The translations under genes were made by a program, and so were the position numbers. The notes under the pieces are model-generated. The model had not been told where the DNA came from and ran no database searches. It was given only the letters and a program-made list of their open reading frames with translations. This document shows, one piece after another, positions 42,743-51,756 of a stretch of DNA of 64,000 nt. Source of the stretch: Chromatiaceae bacterium (GTDB lineage Bacteria > Pseudomonadota > Gammaproteobacteria > Chromatiales > Chromatiaceae); contig JACKMT010000003.1 in the NCBI GenBank assembly GCA_024235255.1, positions 248,001-312,000 of the forward strand, read 5' to 3'. Position 1 is the first letter of the stretch. The number at the start of each line of letters is the position of its first letter.

Positions 42743-44061
42743 GCTGACTCCTGCAAAAGGCCGCACTCAAGCAGTGCTTTCGCCGCGGCTACCAAGTCGC
42801 GGAAATCGATCCCTGAGCGTTCGGCGATGTCGAGCAGGCTGTGTGCGCCGTCGGAGAGATTGAGGAGCCAGCGCAGCGCCGCGTGAAAGTTCGGCGAACT
42901 GCCGGCTCCAACGACGGATTGATATAGGTTGTATTTGGATAGATGGGGTTCACCTTTGGGCTTCTGATTGAGGTAAGTATGGTTGTTCTCTATCACAGAC
43001 AGGATTTTGAGACAGGCGGTCAGCGCGCTTGCCAACTGCGCGGGCCGGACAAACTCCAGATTGTCCGCCGAGGTGTGATACTCCGGATAGCGGCCGTATG
43101 GCGTGCGCGACAATCTGCCCACCGGCAGGTCGAAACCAGGTGAGCAGAACTGGCGCTCGTCATAACCGTCGGGGGAGAACTCAAACAGCTCATGCACGCC
43201 GAGCTGCTGCAACACATGTGCGGCCGCCCGGTCGATGGTTGCGTCGCCGCGGCGGCTGCGTTTGTAGGTCAGCGGGCCGGGATCGCCGAGCGAGGCGAGG
43301 ACCAGGCCGTGCCGGATTTTCGGCAGCACGGATTCATTGCGCGCGAGCCAGGCAATCGCGCCGATGGTTGCCGGGATGAACAGGAACCGATAGGAGAGGT
43401 TCAGCGGCTGCGACTGCAGTTGGCGGGCCAGGTAAGCAGCCACCGTCAGGCCTGACAGGTTGTCGTTGGCGAGCGACGGATGACAGAGATGAGCGGAGAT
43501 CAGCACCTCCTCCGGGGAGTCACCCGGAAGGTAAAGCTCGCCGTAGGTCAGGTAGCCCGGTTTCAGGGACGCATCGATGCAGACTTCGTACTCACCCGGC
43601 GGCAGCGCATCGAGCTGCTGCTGACTCAGACAGAAGCCCCAGTTTTTCTGATAGTAAGAGGTGCGGTAGGGGATCCACTCCGGCCGGTCGGGCAGCGCGA
43701 AGAGATGGGAGCGCAGCTCCTCCAGCAACATGCGGCCGCGGAACGGGACGCTGTAGTTGACCAGATGCAAGTTGCAGCTGCGAAAATCGATCACCCGTTC
43801 GCCACGCGCATCCTTGACGCAGGCGTCGTGGACATTCCACTCATCCGGGATCGTCCAGTCGAACACCGCGGTGCCGCTCGGCACCTCGTGGATTTGCACT
43901 GGTACGATCCGGCCAAGCCGTGCCAACGTCTCGCGCACACCGTCTCCGGTGATGCTGCGGCAGATCGGATAGAGATCGGCAACGCAGTCGAAGAGTTGCC
44001 TTCCCAGCACCTCTTCATCACCGTCAAAAAGCAGTGTTTCGTTAATGACGTGCGCTGGCAT
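42739..44061 (-). CDS. DUF4910 peptidase-like protein
   Basis: A 440-aa protein matching my knowledge of DUF4910: an aminopeptidase-like (M28-type) fold with an inserted domain and a C-terminal winged-helix part (about 375-440). Metal-binding candidates are HLCHPSLANDN in the middle and the histidine in YPEYHTSADNLEF; the opening ADLYPICRSITGDGVRETL is characteristic. It is common in surface-polysaccharide clusters, where its function is unproven. It overlaps the upstream glycosyltransferase by 20 bases and the downstream SDR by four, so it is part of one operon. Confidence 0.8.
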   Translation of the reverse strand: MPAHVINETLLFDGDEEVLGRQLFDCVADLYPICRSITGDGVRETLARLGRIVPVQIHEVPSGTAVFDWTIPDEWNVHDACVKDARGERVIDFRSCNLHLVNYSVPFRGRMLLEELRSHLFALPDRPEWIPYRTSYYQKNWGFCLSQQQLDALPPGEYEVCIDASLKPGYLTYGELYLPGDSPEEVLISAHLCHPSLANDNLSGLTVAAYLARQLQSQPLNLSYRFLFIPATIGAIAWLARNESVLPKIRHGLVLASLGDPGPLTYKRSRRGDATIDRAAAHVLQQLGVHELFEFSPDGYDERQFCSPGFDLPVGRLSRTPYGRYPEYHTSADNLEFVRPAQLASALTACLKILSVIENNHTYLNQKPKGEPHLSKYNLYQSVVGAGSSPNFHAALRWLLNLSDGAHSLLDIAERSGIDFRDLVAAAKALLECGLLQESA

Positions 44062-45175
44062 AGATCTGTTCCAGGCGTTCGACGTAAGTATCGATATTCA
44101 GACCGCTCGCCAGGCACTTGTTTAGCGCCACGGCCTGGGTTATCCGGGCGCGGCTATGCAAGAGAATCGCCTCCGCCCATACTGCGGCTCCGGCTTCCAG
44201 CGGCAGCCGGTGCAGCAGCTCCGGCACAATGTCGACCTCCGGCACCACACGATCGGAGAGGAAGCAGACCAGACCGGCAGCCTGCGCCTCGACCACGGCG
44301 AGGCCGAGCGCTTCGACTTTCGACGGAAAAATAAAAGCATCCATCGCGAGCAGTAGCTCCGGCACGTTGGCCCGCGCACCGAGGAAAAGCACCCGGTCCG
44401 CCAATCCTTCCGAGCGGACCAGGTTGCTGGTCGGGTGGAGCAGCGGACCGTCGCCGATCAGGACGAAGCGAAAGCGGGACGAGCGTTGATTGATCGCTTT
44501 GGCGACTTGCACGATAAACTGGTGGTTCTTGGTGTCGGTAAACATACCTACATGAGCGACCAGCAGTTCGTCATCCTTAATGCCCAGCTCGTTGCGTACC
44601 TGAGCACGGCTGCCGGGTGCATGAAACGGGGCAAAATCGGTGGCCGGCGGCAGCACCTCAATCCTGGAGTCTGACTCCCACCCCGCACCGAACAGCGAGC
44701 GCGCGGCGTCGCGCGAAACGGCGACTCCATGCGTGCAATGCTTGCGGGTCAGATAGCGGGCGAAAGCGAAGCCGGCACGCGCCGGCGCCGAACCTTCGCC
44801 CGCCCGTACGGCATGACTGTGCGCAATCCGAATAGGAATACCCAAGCGGTGAGCCGCGCTCAGCAGCGGCGCGCCACTATAGTGGCGGTGGCAGTGCAGC
44901 ACATCGTAGGGACCGAAGCGCCGGTTGATGGCGGCCAGGTCTACTTGACTGCGCCAGGGATTGATACGCTGCTTGCCGAGCACGATTCGGGCACCCATCT
45001 CTGCAACCGTTGCATCGTGGTAACTGGCGAATTGGGATGTTACGAGAAAGTCCAATTGAAACTGCTCGCGGTCGATACGGCGCAGCACACTCACCAGCAG
45101 TCCCTCGATACCGCCGATACCCAAATGCCAGAGTGCATTCAGCACTTTGATTGGTCGTCGCTGTGTATTGGCCAT
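44042..45175 (-). CDS. Glycosyltransferase family 4
   Basis: Retaining GT-B glycosyltransferase of 377 aa for surface glycan assembly at the cytoplasmic membrane face. The N-terminal domain shows LWHLGIGGIEGLLVSVL and the C-terminal donor domain VAHVGMFTDTKNHQ, then the ExxxxxxxE-type site in PSKVEALGLAVVEAQAAG. The ATG at 45175 starts the standard N-terminal strand (RPIKVLNALW); a GGAGGG lies upstream, slightly far. First gene of the minus-strand run glycosyltransferase, DUF4910, SDR, cytidylyltransferase. About 100 bases upstream divergent glycosyltransferase genes begin. Confidence 0.88.
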   Translation of the reverse strand: MANTQRRPIKVLNALWHLGIGGIEGLLVSVLRRIDREQFQLDFLVTSQFASYHDATVAEMGARIVLGKQRINPWRSQVDLAAINRRFGPYDVLHCHRHYSGAPLLSAAHRLGIPIRIAHSHAVRAGEGSAPARAGFAFARYLTRKHCTHGVAVSRDAARSLFGAGWESDSRIEVLPPATDFAPFHAPGSRAQVRNELGIKDDELLVAHVGMFTDTKNHQFIVQVAKAINQRSSRFRFVLIGDGPLLHPTSNLVRSEGLADRVLFLGARANVPELLLAMDAFIFPSKVEALGLAVVEAQAAGLVCFLSDRVVPEVDIVPELLHRLPLEAGAAVWAEAILLHSRARITQAVALNKCLASGLNIDTYVERLEQIYASARH

Positions 45176-45280
45176 GTAGTTGATGCCGCCCTCCGGGTTT
45201 TCCCACCGAGACCAGATACATGGTTGCATTGTTCGCATGATATATTAGCGGCCGGTAACGACAAACCGGGAGCGCTTACG

Positions 45281-46180
45281 ATGCCGGCTGCGGAAAGCCA
45301 GGGCCAACGCGAACCTCTGCTGGCTGTGGGCATGCCGGTATACAACGGCGCGCAATGGCTGCAGGAGTCGATCGAAAAGATCCTGTCGCAGCGTTTCACC
45401 GATTTCGAACTGCTGATTTCGGATAACGCATCCGACGATGACACCGAACTCATCTGCAGCCGCTTTGCCCGCGAAGATCCACGAGTGCGCTACCGTCGTC
45501 TCGAAAGCAATCAAGGGGTGTTCAGGAATCACAATGACGTGTTCGATTTGACCTCATCCAAATACTTCAAGTGGGCAAGTTGCAGCGATCTTTGTGAGCC
45601 GCTGTTTTTCCAGCGCTGTATCGAACTGCTGGAGGCGCGGGATGAGGTGGTACTGGCCTATCCGCAGTCCGTGATCTTTTCGTCGCTGGATCCCAAAGGC
45701 GTCGTCTACTATCAGAATCTGACACTGGAGGATGACCGGCCCTCGGCGCGAATCAGGATGTTCTACGATTGGGTCGGGTTGAACAATGCGTATTATGGGA
45801 TCTTTCGCCGCTCCGTGCTCGCCAAGCTGATGCCGTGCCGGGAAGCCCGGCGCTTCGAGCAGAATATGATGGCCGAGCTCTCGCTGTATGGGAAGTTCGT
45901 GGAGGTGCGTGAACCGCTCTTCTATCGCCGGCATGAGCCTGGATCGACCGGTGAGCTGTTACAGGGAGATGCACGCAGGCCATTCTTCGGACCGGCCGAC
46001 GCGGAACTCGGATACCGGCAGATGTTTGCCCGTCGGCTGGACAAATTTGTGATGCCGTTCAGAGCGCCGATTCCGTTGCTCGAAAAGCTACGCATCGAAC
46101 TTGATCAGCTCTACCGGCTGGAGGAGTTTGGCCGTCTCTTGGCAGGTAAGATTTACGCTATCGTGCGCAGGTTGAGCTGA
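45281..46180 (+). CDS. Glycosyltransferase family 2
   Basis: Inverting GT-A glycosyltransferase of 299 aa. The donor-binding strand VGMPVYNGAQWLQESIEKIL and LLISDNASDDDT, then an aspartate motif SCSD at the metal site, are recognisable. No membrane helices. The ATG at 45281 gives the usual short leader before the first beta strand; the open frame continues far upstream only as antisense of the neighbouring gene. It is followed two bases later by another family 2 gene. Confidence 0.85.
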   Translation: MPAAESQGQREPLLAVGMPVYNGAQWLQESIEKILSQRFTDFELLISDNASDDDTELICSRFAREDPRVRYRRLESNQGVFRNHNDVFDLTSSKYFKWASCSDLCEPLFFQRCIELLEARDEVVLAYPQSVIFSSLDPKGVVYYQNLTLEDDRPSARIRMFYDWVGLNNAYYGIFRRSVLAKLMPCREARRFEQNMMAELSLYGKFVEVREPLFYRRHEPGSTGELLQGDARRPFFGPADAELGYRQMFARRLDKFVMPFRAPIPLLEKLRIELDQLYRLEEFGRLLAGKIYAIVRRLS

Positions 46181-46181
46181 A

Positions 46182-47129
46182 TTGGCGAACGGCGGCTGGC
46201 GCATCTCCCGGCTTTCGGACGGGCCCTCCAACCCGGTCTGGTCCGTCGCGGTATTCGCGCACAATGAAGCCAAAACCATCCGCATGGCGCTGCAAAGTAT
46301 TGCCGCCACGGTCGGCGGTAAAGCGATCAAGGTGTGCGTCCTCGCCAATGGCTGCACCGACGCCACGGTAGCTGAGGTGCGTGCCTGTAGCGATCTGCTG
46401 CCAAACCTGTGGCTGGCAGAGACAAGCATCGCGGACAAGGCGCATGCCTGGAATCTCTACGTGCACGACATCCTCTCGGCGGACAGCGTTGGCGCCTGTG
46501 AAAGCTGTTTTTTCATGGACGGGGATGTCAGCTTGTCACCCACTGCCTTGCCGCTGTTGGCGGCGGCATTGGATGAAGTTGCCACCGCCGAAGCGGCGGG
46601 TGCCATGCCGGCAACCGGCAGGGACCGCGACGCTTGGCGCCGGCGGATGCTGGCCAACGGGATGCTGGCCGGCAACTGCTACGCGCTGCGCGGCAGCTTT
46701 GTACAACTGCTGCGGGAGCGGCGGATCCGTATGCCGATTGGTCTGATCGGCGAGGACTTCTTTGTCTCCTGGCTGGTCGCAACCGATATCTGGCGCGGCG
46801 CTGCGCGCAACGAGGAGGATGCCCGCTTCGTCTTTCACGGCAGTGCCGAGTTCTCTTTCCGCTCCCTGTCGCCTTGGCGGCTGGCCGACTACCGAACCTA
46901 TCTGCGCCGCAAGTGGCGCTACACGCTGCGTGCGCTGCAGCATCAAATGCTGGTGCGCCTGTTAACCGATCGGGGTTTGAGTGCCATGCCGGTAGATGTT
47001 GAGGAGCTTTACTGCAGGGCTCCCCTGCCATCGCGCATGATTTGGGTCGGTCTCGATACACCGCTGCGCCTGGTTGTTGCACAGTGGCTCAGGCGTGTTA
47101 GAAAACGCGCAGGAAAAGAGAAATTCTAG
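46182..47129 (+). CDS. Glycosyltransferase family 2 (second)
   Basis: GT-A type protein of 315 aa. SVAVFAHNEAKTIRMALQSI begins the nucleotide-binding fold and the metal-binding DxD equivalent is in FMDGDVSLSP. The acceptor-side motif LIGEDFFVSW follows. The C-terminus is basic and may be membrane-associated. The start is TTG at 46182, one base after the previous stop, suggesting coupling. It ends the polysaccharide cluster and is followed at once by a hairpin. Confidence 0.82.
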   Translation: MANGGWRISRLSDGPSNPVWSVAVFAHNEAKTIRMALQSIAATVGGKAIKVCVLANGCTDATVAEVRACSDLLPNLWLAETSIADKAHAWNLYVHDILSADSVGACESCFFMDGDVSLSPTALPLLAAALDEVATAEAAGAMPATGRDRDAWRRRMLANGMLAGNCYALRGSFVQLLRERRIRMPIGLIGEDFFVSWLVATDIWRGAARNEEDARFVFHGSAEFSFRSLSPWRLADYRTYLRRKWRYTLRALQHQMLVRLLTDRGLSAMPVDVEELYCRAPLPSRMIWVGLDTPLRLVVAQWLRRVRKRAGKEKF

Positions 47130-47156
47130 GGTGGAACAAGCGCAGCGGTTCCACCC
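47129..47156 (+). terminator. Hairpin at the end of the polysaccharide cluster
   Basis: GGGTGGAAC (47129-47137) pairs with GTTCCACCC (47148-47156) around a 10-base loop, starting on the last base of the stop codon. It has no downstream T-run, so it may protect the mRNA 3' end instead of terminating by itself. Confidence 0.5.
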
Positions 47157-47363
47157 GCTTGCCGTTGGCACGTCGCCAAATCCATTGCGGCCCCGAGAAT
47201 GGCTGAACCACATTGATACTCAGGAAAACTTTTGCGTACTCGGCGTCTTTGCGCGAGCAAGATTAAAAAATTTCCAACTTCAGAAGTAGCTTGAAGGTTA
47301 CAAACAATCAGGTATTGTTATGGTATATGATTGACCCTCGATGAAAACTCTGGAGACCATTCA

Positions 47364-48149
47364 GTGAATAAACTTACTAGCGTGTTGGCGGTTGTTTTCG
47401 GATTAGTAGTCGGCGGTCCAACTGCGGTGGCAGCGGTAAAGTCGATGCCGGTTGCCTATAAAGACGGGGATACAGCGTTGACCGGACATCTGTTCTGGGA
47501 TGATTCAATTGCCGGTAAGCGCCCCGGCGTTCTCGTCGTACATGAGTGGTGGGGACTCAATGACTATGCCAAGAGACGCGCGTCGATGCTCGCCGAGATG
47601 GGCTACACAGCGTTTGCGCTCGACATGTATGGCGACGATAAAGTGACCAACCACCCGGCACAGGCAAAAGAGTGGTCAGACGCGGCTACCGCCAACGTCG
47701 AAGCCTGGCGGCAGCGCGCCGCAAAGGGGTTGGAGATCCTGCGCACGAGCGAATTGACCGACAGTAGTAAAATCGCTGCAATCGGTTACTGCTTTGGGGG
47801 CTCGACCGTGATGCAGCTTGCCTATGCCGGAGCAGACCTCAAGGGGGTGGTCAGTTTCCACGGTGCGCTGCCGCTGCCCGCCGGTGACGAAGCAAAGCAT
47901 ATCAAGGGCAGCGTGCTTATCGAGCACGGCAATTCCGACGCATTTATCCCGTTGGATCGGGTGGATGCCTTCAAGGCTGCGCTGAGTGATAACGGAGTGA
48001 AGTTTACCTTTAACGGTCACCAGGGTGCGCGCCACGGTTTCACCAATCCCGATGCCGGTAGTTTTGGAATCGAGAATGTTAAATACGACAAGTCTGCCGA
48101 TGAGGCATCCTGGCAGTCGATGCAGGCGTTTCTAAAGCAGGTTTTTTAG
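47364..48149 (+). CDS. Dienelactone hydrolase family protein, exported
   Basis: Alpha/beta hydrolase of 261 aa with a Sec signal (MNKLTSVLAVVFGLVVGGPT). The catalytic triad is visible: Cys in IGYCFGGS (the dienelactone-hydrolase nucleophile motif), Asp in SDAFIPL, His in ARHGFTNP. The GTG at 47364, with GGAG upstream, is preferred since it places the signal peptide first; a longer frame from 47331 is open. Substrate is unknown; exported relatives are common in gammaproteobacteria and are not tied to aromatic degradation here. Stand-alone gene. Confidence 0.88.
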   Translation: MNKLTSVLAVVFGLVVGGPTAVAAVKSMPVAYKDGDTALTGHLFWDDSIAGKRPGVLVVHEWWGLNDYAKRRASMLAEMGYTAFALDMYGDDKVTNHPAQAKEWSDAATANVEAWRQRAAKGLEILRTSELTDSSKIAAIGYCFGGSTVMQLAYAGADLKGVVSFHGALPLPAGDEAKHIKGSVLIEHGNSDAFIPLDRVDAFKAALSDNGVKFTFNGHQGARHGFTNPDAGSFGIENVKYDKSADEASWQSMQAFLKQVF

Positions 48150-48212
48150 CAACGCTTTTTCAAAAGCTGATCAGACCTTTGTCTCCCTGACTGTTGATTC
48201 CGCGGAAAAAGG

Positions 48213-48549
48213 GTGATGGAGAAGACATCTGCGCTTGCCTTGCAGTTGGGCGGAAGCCCGGCTGAAGTAATCATGACTTTTCCTAAGCTGCTGCAGATCG
48301 TTTTCGCAGCCTTTCTGCCGGATCTTTCCGGAACCGTTGGCGATGCTGCAATACATGGATTGAAACTGGTGGCGGTGGCGGGTCTGCTGGGCGCGGCGCA
48401 CTACGATCCGATTTTTGTCAGTGTGGTCTGAGGCGCTCGATGCCGCAATCGGCATCATCGCGCTGATGCTGCTGATCACTTGCTGCTTATCGCCGCTGAC
48501 AGTCGTCGCCTGGTGTGTTTGCGCCAGTGTTGCGGCGCTGCACATCTGA
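48213..48549 (+). pseudogene. Remnant of a ChrA chromate transporter C-terminus
   Basis: Two adjoining frames, 48213-48431 and about 48424-48549, together give a membrane segment (AIHGLKLVAVAGLLGAAHYD, then VWSEALDAAIGIIALMLL and LTVVAWCVCASVAAL). It resembles the last third of ChrA, whose typical C-terminus has GVNAAVVGLLLAALYDPVW. One frameshift near 48424 and loss of everything upstream mark it as a remnant. The resemblance is from memory, over about 70 residues, so it needs checking. Confidence 0.5.
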
Positions 48550-48858
48550 GCTGAGTCGAATCCGGAAAGCAACGGTTTGCTGTCGCCACCGGATTTGCAA
48601 TAAGTAGCGTACGTTAAACCAAGTTTTTTCTTGACAACCCGTGTTCTAAGAATAACTCTTCATGGAGAAGTAACAAACCTGTCATTAAAAAATTAAGGGT
48701 TTAAGCGTTGTGACAGTGTGCCGTTGTCGCTCGATTGATTTTTGTTAAACACCAACCAGATGTCTGTTAGAAAACCGCCTTGTCTCTCCGCGAAGAGGGG
48801 GGAGACGGACCGTATAACGGAGATTGAATCATGCTAATTGCTAACCGGAGCCACCAAA
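48550..48858. other. 5' region of the phasin-like gene
   Basis: Contains TTGACA at 48631-48636 with AT-rich sequence (TTCTAAGAATAAC) 9-20 bases on, a possible promoter with imperfect spacing. A small stem at 48782-48806 (GTCTC-CC and GG-GAGAC) lies 50 bases before the start. A single CTGTCAT at 48679 is present without the second half a Pho box needs. Confidence 0.4.
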
Positions 48859-49722
48859 ATGTTTAAAGACTACAAGGGGATTTTCAAGAATCTACGCGAC
48901 GCCCAGGATCAGTTGTGGAAGGATTCCATGGCCGTGTTTCCCGATACTGCATTTAAACGCAACATGAACGAGCTGCAGCAACAGACATTCGACCGTGTAA
49001 ACGACATGGTAGGTCAAGCGATCGGTCAATCATTGGAACTGCAGCAGAAGTGGCTGGAGCAGTGGTCGGAACGGGCTTCGGGAAAAAATCTCAAACCCAA
49101 ACTTTTCGCCGAACTCAGTGCGGAAGCGAGGGATTCGACACAGAAGTGGCTGGATAATCAGAATCAACTGCTGGAGCAGTGGCTGCAGGTGGTGAATGAA
49201 ACGACGGCGGCAGCCCGGCCTGATTTTACGGAGTGGGAAAAGACGATACAGAGTTCTGTTGAACGTCAGAAGACCTTGCTGAACGATTGGCTGGCGATGG
49301 CTGACTTCAAAAAACTTTCGGGTAAAGAGATCGGCAATCTCTCCGACCAGATAAATAAATCGATGCAGAAAGCCATTGAAACACAGCAGCAGCTCTGGAG
49401 CCAATGGTTCAACGATCTGGGTGCGGTGGGTGTGGTGCAAGAGTCGGCGGAACCCGCAGCGGACAAGCCCGCTAAAAAGCGTGCTGTGCAATCCAAGAAA
49501 CCAGCGTCTGAGGCAGCCGAGTCTGGCGATGATCTCAAGCAGATCTCAGGCATCGGTCCAGGGCTGGAAAAGAAGCTTAAAGCCGGCGGCATCACAACCA
49601 TCAAACAGATAGCTGAGCTGAGCGATGCGGATGTAGCCGATCTGGAAGAGCGGATCATCCGGTTTTCCGGACGCATCAATCGGGAAAAGTGGGTTGAACA
49701 GGCCAAGCAGCTCGTTTCCTGA
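48859..49722 (+). CDS. Phasin-like coiled-coil protein with C-terminal helix-hairpin-helix domain
   Basis: A 287-aa soluble protein. Residues 1 to about 195 are helical and Gln/Trp-rich (QQKWLEQWSERASG, NQLLEQWLQVVNE), like phasins or polyester-granule-associated proteins. A Lys/Ala/Pro linker (about 200-225) leads to a helix-hairpin-helix domain at about 228-285 (LKQISGIGPGLEKKLKAGGI), the type found in DNA-binding proteins and at protein C-termini. This could tie carbon granules to the nucleoid, but no polyester synthesis gene is nearby. ATG 48859 is used with CGGAG 11 bases upstream. Confidence 0.65.
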   Translation: MFKDYKGIFKNLRDAQDQLWKDSMAVFPDTAFKRNMNELQQQTFDRVNDMVGQAIGQSLELQQKWLEQWSERASGKNLKPKLFAELSAEARDSTQKWLDNQNQLLEQWLQVVNETTAAARPDFTEWEKTIQSSVERQKTLLNDWLAMADFKKLSGKEIGNLSDQINKSMQKAIETQQQLWSQWFNDLGAVGVVQESAEPAADKPAKKRAVQSKKPASEAAESGDDLKQISGIGPGLEKKLKAGGITTIKQIAELSDADVADLEERIIRFSGRINREKWVEQAKQLVS

Positions 49723-49735
49723 GCTGCGCCGAGTA

Positions 49736-49786
49736 GGGGCCAGACCTGCATAATTGCACTGTTAATTCAATAATGCAGGCTGACCC
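49736..49786. repeat. Imperfect inverted repeat, REP-like
   Basis: GGGGCCAGACCTGCATAATT (49736-49755) pairs with AATAATGCAGGCTGACCCC (49768-49786), with one bulge and two mismatches. It lies just after the phasin-like gene stop and before the transglycosylase. The GGGGTCAG...CTGCATTATT pattern is of a different sequence from the repeats at 5067-7717. Confidence 0.6.
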
Positions 49787-49868
49787 CATCGCCAAAGATG
49801 CTAATCTTAGACTAATGCCGAGTAGTAATATCCAATCAGCCAATCAAAATACACAGGATTTTTTCCGC

Positions 49869-51386
49869 ATGCTCAGGGCAATTTTTCTCCTCGCGCTGCT
49901 GCTTCCCAGTGTTAACGCCATCGCCGAAGATTTTCCGCGACCGCCGTCTTTGGAGGCGGCGGTTCGTTTCTGGATAAAGGTTTACACCGAGATATCGACC
50001 GGCCAGGGCTATATACACGATGCCGAGACGCTGTCCGTTGTCTACCAGAAGCTGAATCTGCCTGCCGCTGCCGGCAGTAGCGACCGTGAGCAGCTGGTTG
50101 CCGGCACCAAACAGCGTATCAGCAGCGCCCTCAGCAGCCTGGGGAAGGGTAAGCGTACTGGCCTTGATCCAACCGAAGCAGCGGTGCTCGCAGCCTGGCC
50201 CGTTGGCACATCTTCCGGCACTTTCGCAACAGCAGCGGAGAATGTCCGCTTCCAACGTGGCCAGTCGGATCGCTTCAAGGAGGGCCTGATCCGTTCTGGT
50301 CAATGGAAGCCGTATATCCGCCGGGTCTTGGCAGAGCATCGACTGCCGCGGGAGCTGGAGGTATTGCCGCACGTAGAGTCCTCTTTCAACCCATCGGCTT
50401 ACTCCAAGGCTGCGGCAGCCGGGATGTGGCAGTTCATGCCTGCTACAGCACGGCAATTCATACGCGTCGATCATGTTTTGGATGAGCGCATGGATCCCTT
50501 TACTGCGACCGAAGCTGCGGCAAAGCTGCTGCAGCGTAACTACGATATTACCGGCGCCTGGCCTCTGGCATTGACCGGTTACAATCACGGTGCGGGCGGC
50601 GTCATGCGCGCCGTCGAGGCCGTTGGCAGCACAGATATTGCTGTTATCGTACAACGGTATAAAGGTACGGCGTTTGGTTTCGCTTCGCGCAACTTCTATG
50701 CATCCTTCCTGGCGGCGCTGGAGATAGACAAGCATCCGGAGCGTTACTTCGGCCCTGTGAAACTGGACAGCCCAATCCGTTACGAGGTGGTTTCAACGGA
50801 AAAATACATCCCCGCCAGCAAGCTGGCTCGGGCGGTCAGCGTCAGTCTGGATGAATTAAGACAGCATAATCCAGCATTGCTCGAACCGGTTTGGACCGGA
50901 GAGAAATACATTCCCCGAGGGTACGCTGTCAGAGTGCCCAGCGCGCAGTTGGAAAAACCGCTAAAACATGCGCTTGCCGTGCTGCCTGGCAAAGCTCAGT
51001 TTGAAAACCAGAAGCCAGACTTTACCCATCGGATTGCCAGAGGTGAATCCCTGTCGGTGATTGCCCGGCGCTATGGCACCTCCGTAGCCAAATTGATGGC
51101 GCTCAATGGCTTGCGACACGCCTCAATCCAAGTCGGTCAGAAGCTGCGTCTGCCCGGGAATGCAACGCAGCAATTGGCGCCCGCTCGTCAGCTGATCGCG
51201 AAAGTCAGAAAGCCATCCAAGGCCGGTTCAGGCGCTGACGAGTATGTGATACAGCAGGGTGATACACTGTGGAGTATCGCGCGGCGGTTCAACGTTTCCC
51301 GGCAGGAGCTGCTGTCTTGGAATGGCATTTCGCCCAAGGAGTACATTCAGCCTGGGCAGAAGCTGAAGATCTCCAACGCCGGATAA
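49869..51386 (+). CDS. mltD: Membrane-bound lytic murein transglycosylase D-like protein with two LysM domains
   Basis: Cuts peptidoglycan glycan chains. The 505 aa have an N-terminal signal (MLRAIFLLALLLPSVNAIAE) without a lipobox cysteine, so secretion instead of lipid anchoring is expected, unlike E. coli MltD. The SLT domain lies near 160-300 with catalytic Glu170 in PHVESSFNPSAYSKAAAAG and the typical GMWQFMPATAR and LTGYNHGAGGV. Two C-terminal LysM units bind glycan (RGESLSVIARRYGTSVAKL and QGDTLWSIARRFNVSRQEL). The ATG at 49869 starts the signal peptide; the frame is open 32 codons further upstream, into the inverted repeat. Confidence 0.9.
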   Translation: MLRAIFLLALLLPSVNAIAEDFPRPPSLEAAVRFWIKVYTEISTGQGYIHDAETLSVVYQKLNLPAAAGSSDREQLVAGTKQRISSALSSLGKGKRTGLDPTEAAVLAAWPVGTSSGTFATAAENVRFQRGQSDRFKEGLIRSGQWKPYIRRVLAEHRLPRELEVLPHVESSFNPSAYSKAAAAGMWQFMPATARQFIRVDHVLDERMDPFTATEAAAKLLQRNYDITGAWPLALTGYNHGAGGVMRAVEAVGSTDIAVIVQRYKGTAFGFASRNFYASFLAALEIDKHPERYFGPVKLDSPIRYEVVSTEKYIPASKLARAVSVSLDELRQHNPALLEPVWTGEKYIPRGYAVRVPSAQLEKPLKHALAVLPGKAQFENQKPDFTHRIARGESLSVIARRYGTSVAKLMALNGLRHASIQVGQKLRLPGNATQQLAPARQLIAKVRKPSKAGSGADEYVIQQGDTLWSIARRFNVSRQELLSWNGISPKEYIQPGQKLKISNAG

Positions 51387-51418
51387 GGTCAGCTTCTACG
51401 GCCTCACCCTAGTGTGAA

Positions 51419-51494
51419 TGGCGCGCCCGACAGGATTTGAACCTGTGACCCCCGCCTTCGGAGGGCGGTACTCTATCCCCTGAGCTACGGGCGC
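51419..51494 (-). tRNA. tRNA-Arg (anticodon CCG)
   Basis: Folds as a full cloverleaf of 76 bases including an encoded CCA. Acceptor GCGCCCG pairs with CGGGCGC, the anticodon stem CCGCC/GGCGG encloses loop CTCCGAA (anticodon CCG, reading codon CGG), and the T-arm is ACAGG-TTCAAAT-CCTGT. It lies 33 bases after the transglycosylase stop on the opposite strand. Confidence 0.95.
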
Positions 51495-51756
51495 ATACTT
51501 CGTTTTCTTGTGCGTAAATCGCACCAACCAATCTTCCGGTTTCAAGCTGGCAAATTGTGGCTTTGTCGCGGCTTCCCTTCCCTGTACCACTCGCATGCCC
51601 CGTTTGCGGCAGAACAGCGGGTGGCAGGCGCTGAAGACCGGGTATAGTACCTTGAGCTGAAAAGCGAGTCCATGCACGGTGTCGATCTTTTTCGGGTTTG
51701 TCGTTATACTGCAGCGGTTAAACATTACCAAATGCTGATATTCGGAGGGGCCTACA

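Noticed and set aside
48679..48720. Possible Pho box upstream of the phasin-like gene
   Set aside because: Only one CTGTCAT half-site is present at the expected orientation; a TGACAG further on is inverted and badly spaced.
51419..51494. tRNA-Arg as integration site of a genomic island
   Set aside because: No integrase and no repeat of the tRNA 3' end was seen on either side; flanking genes look like ordinary chromosomal genes.
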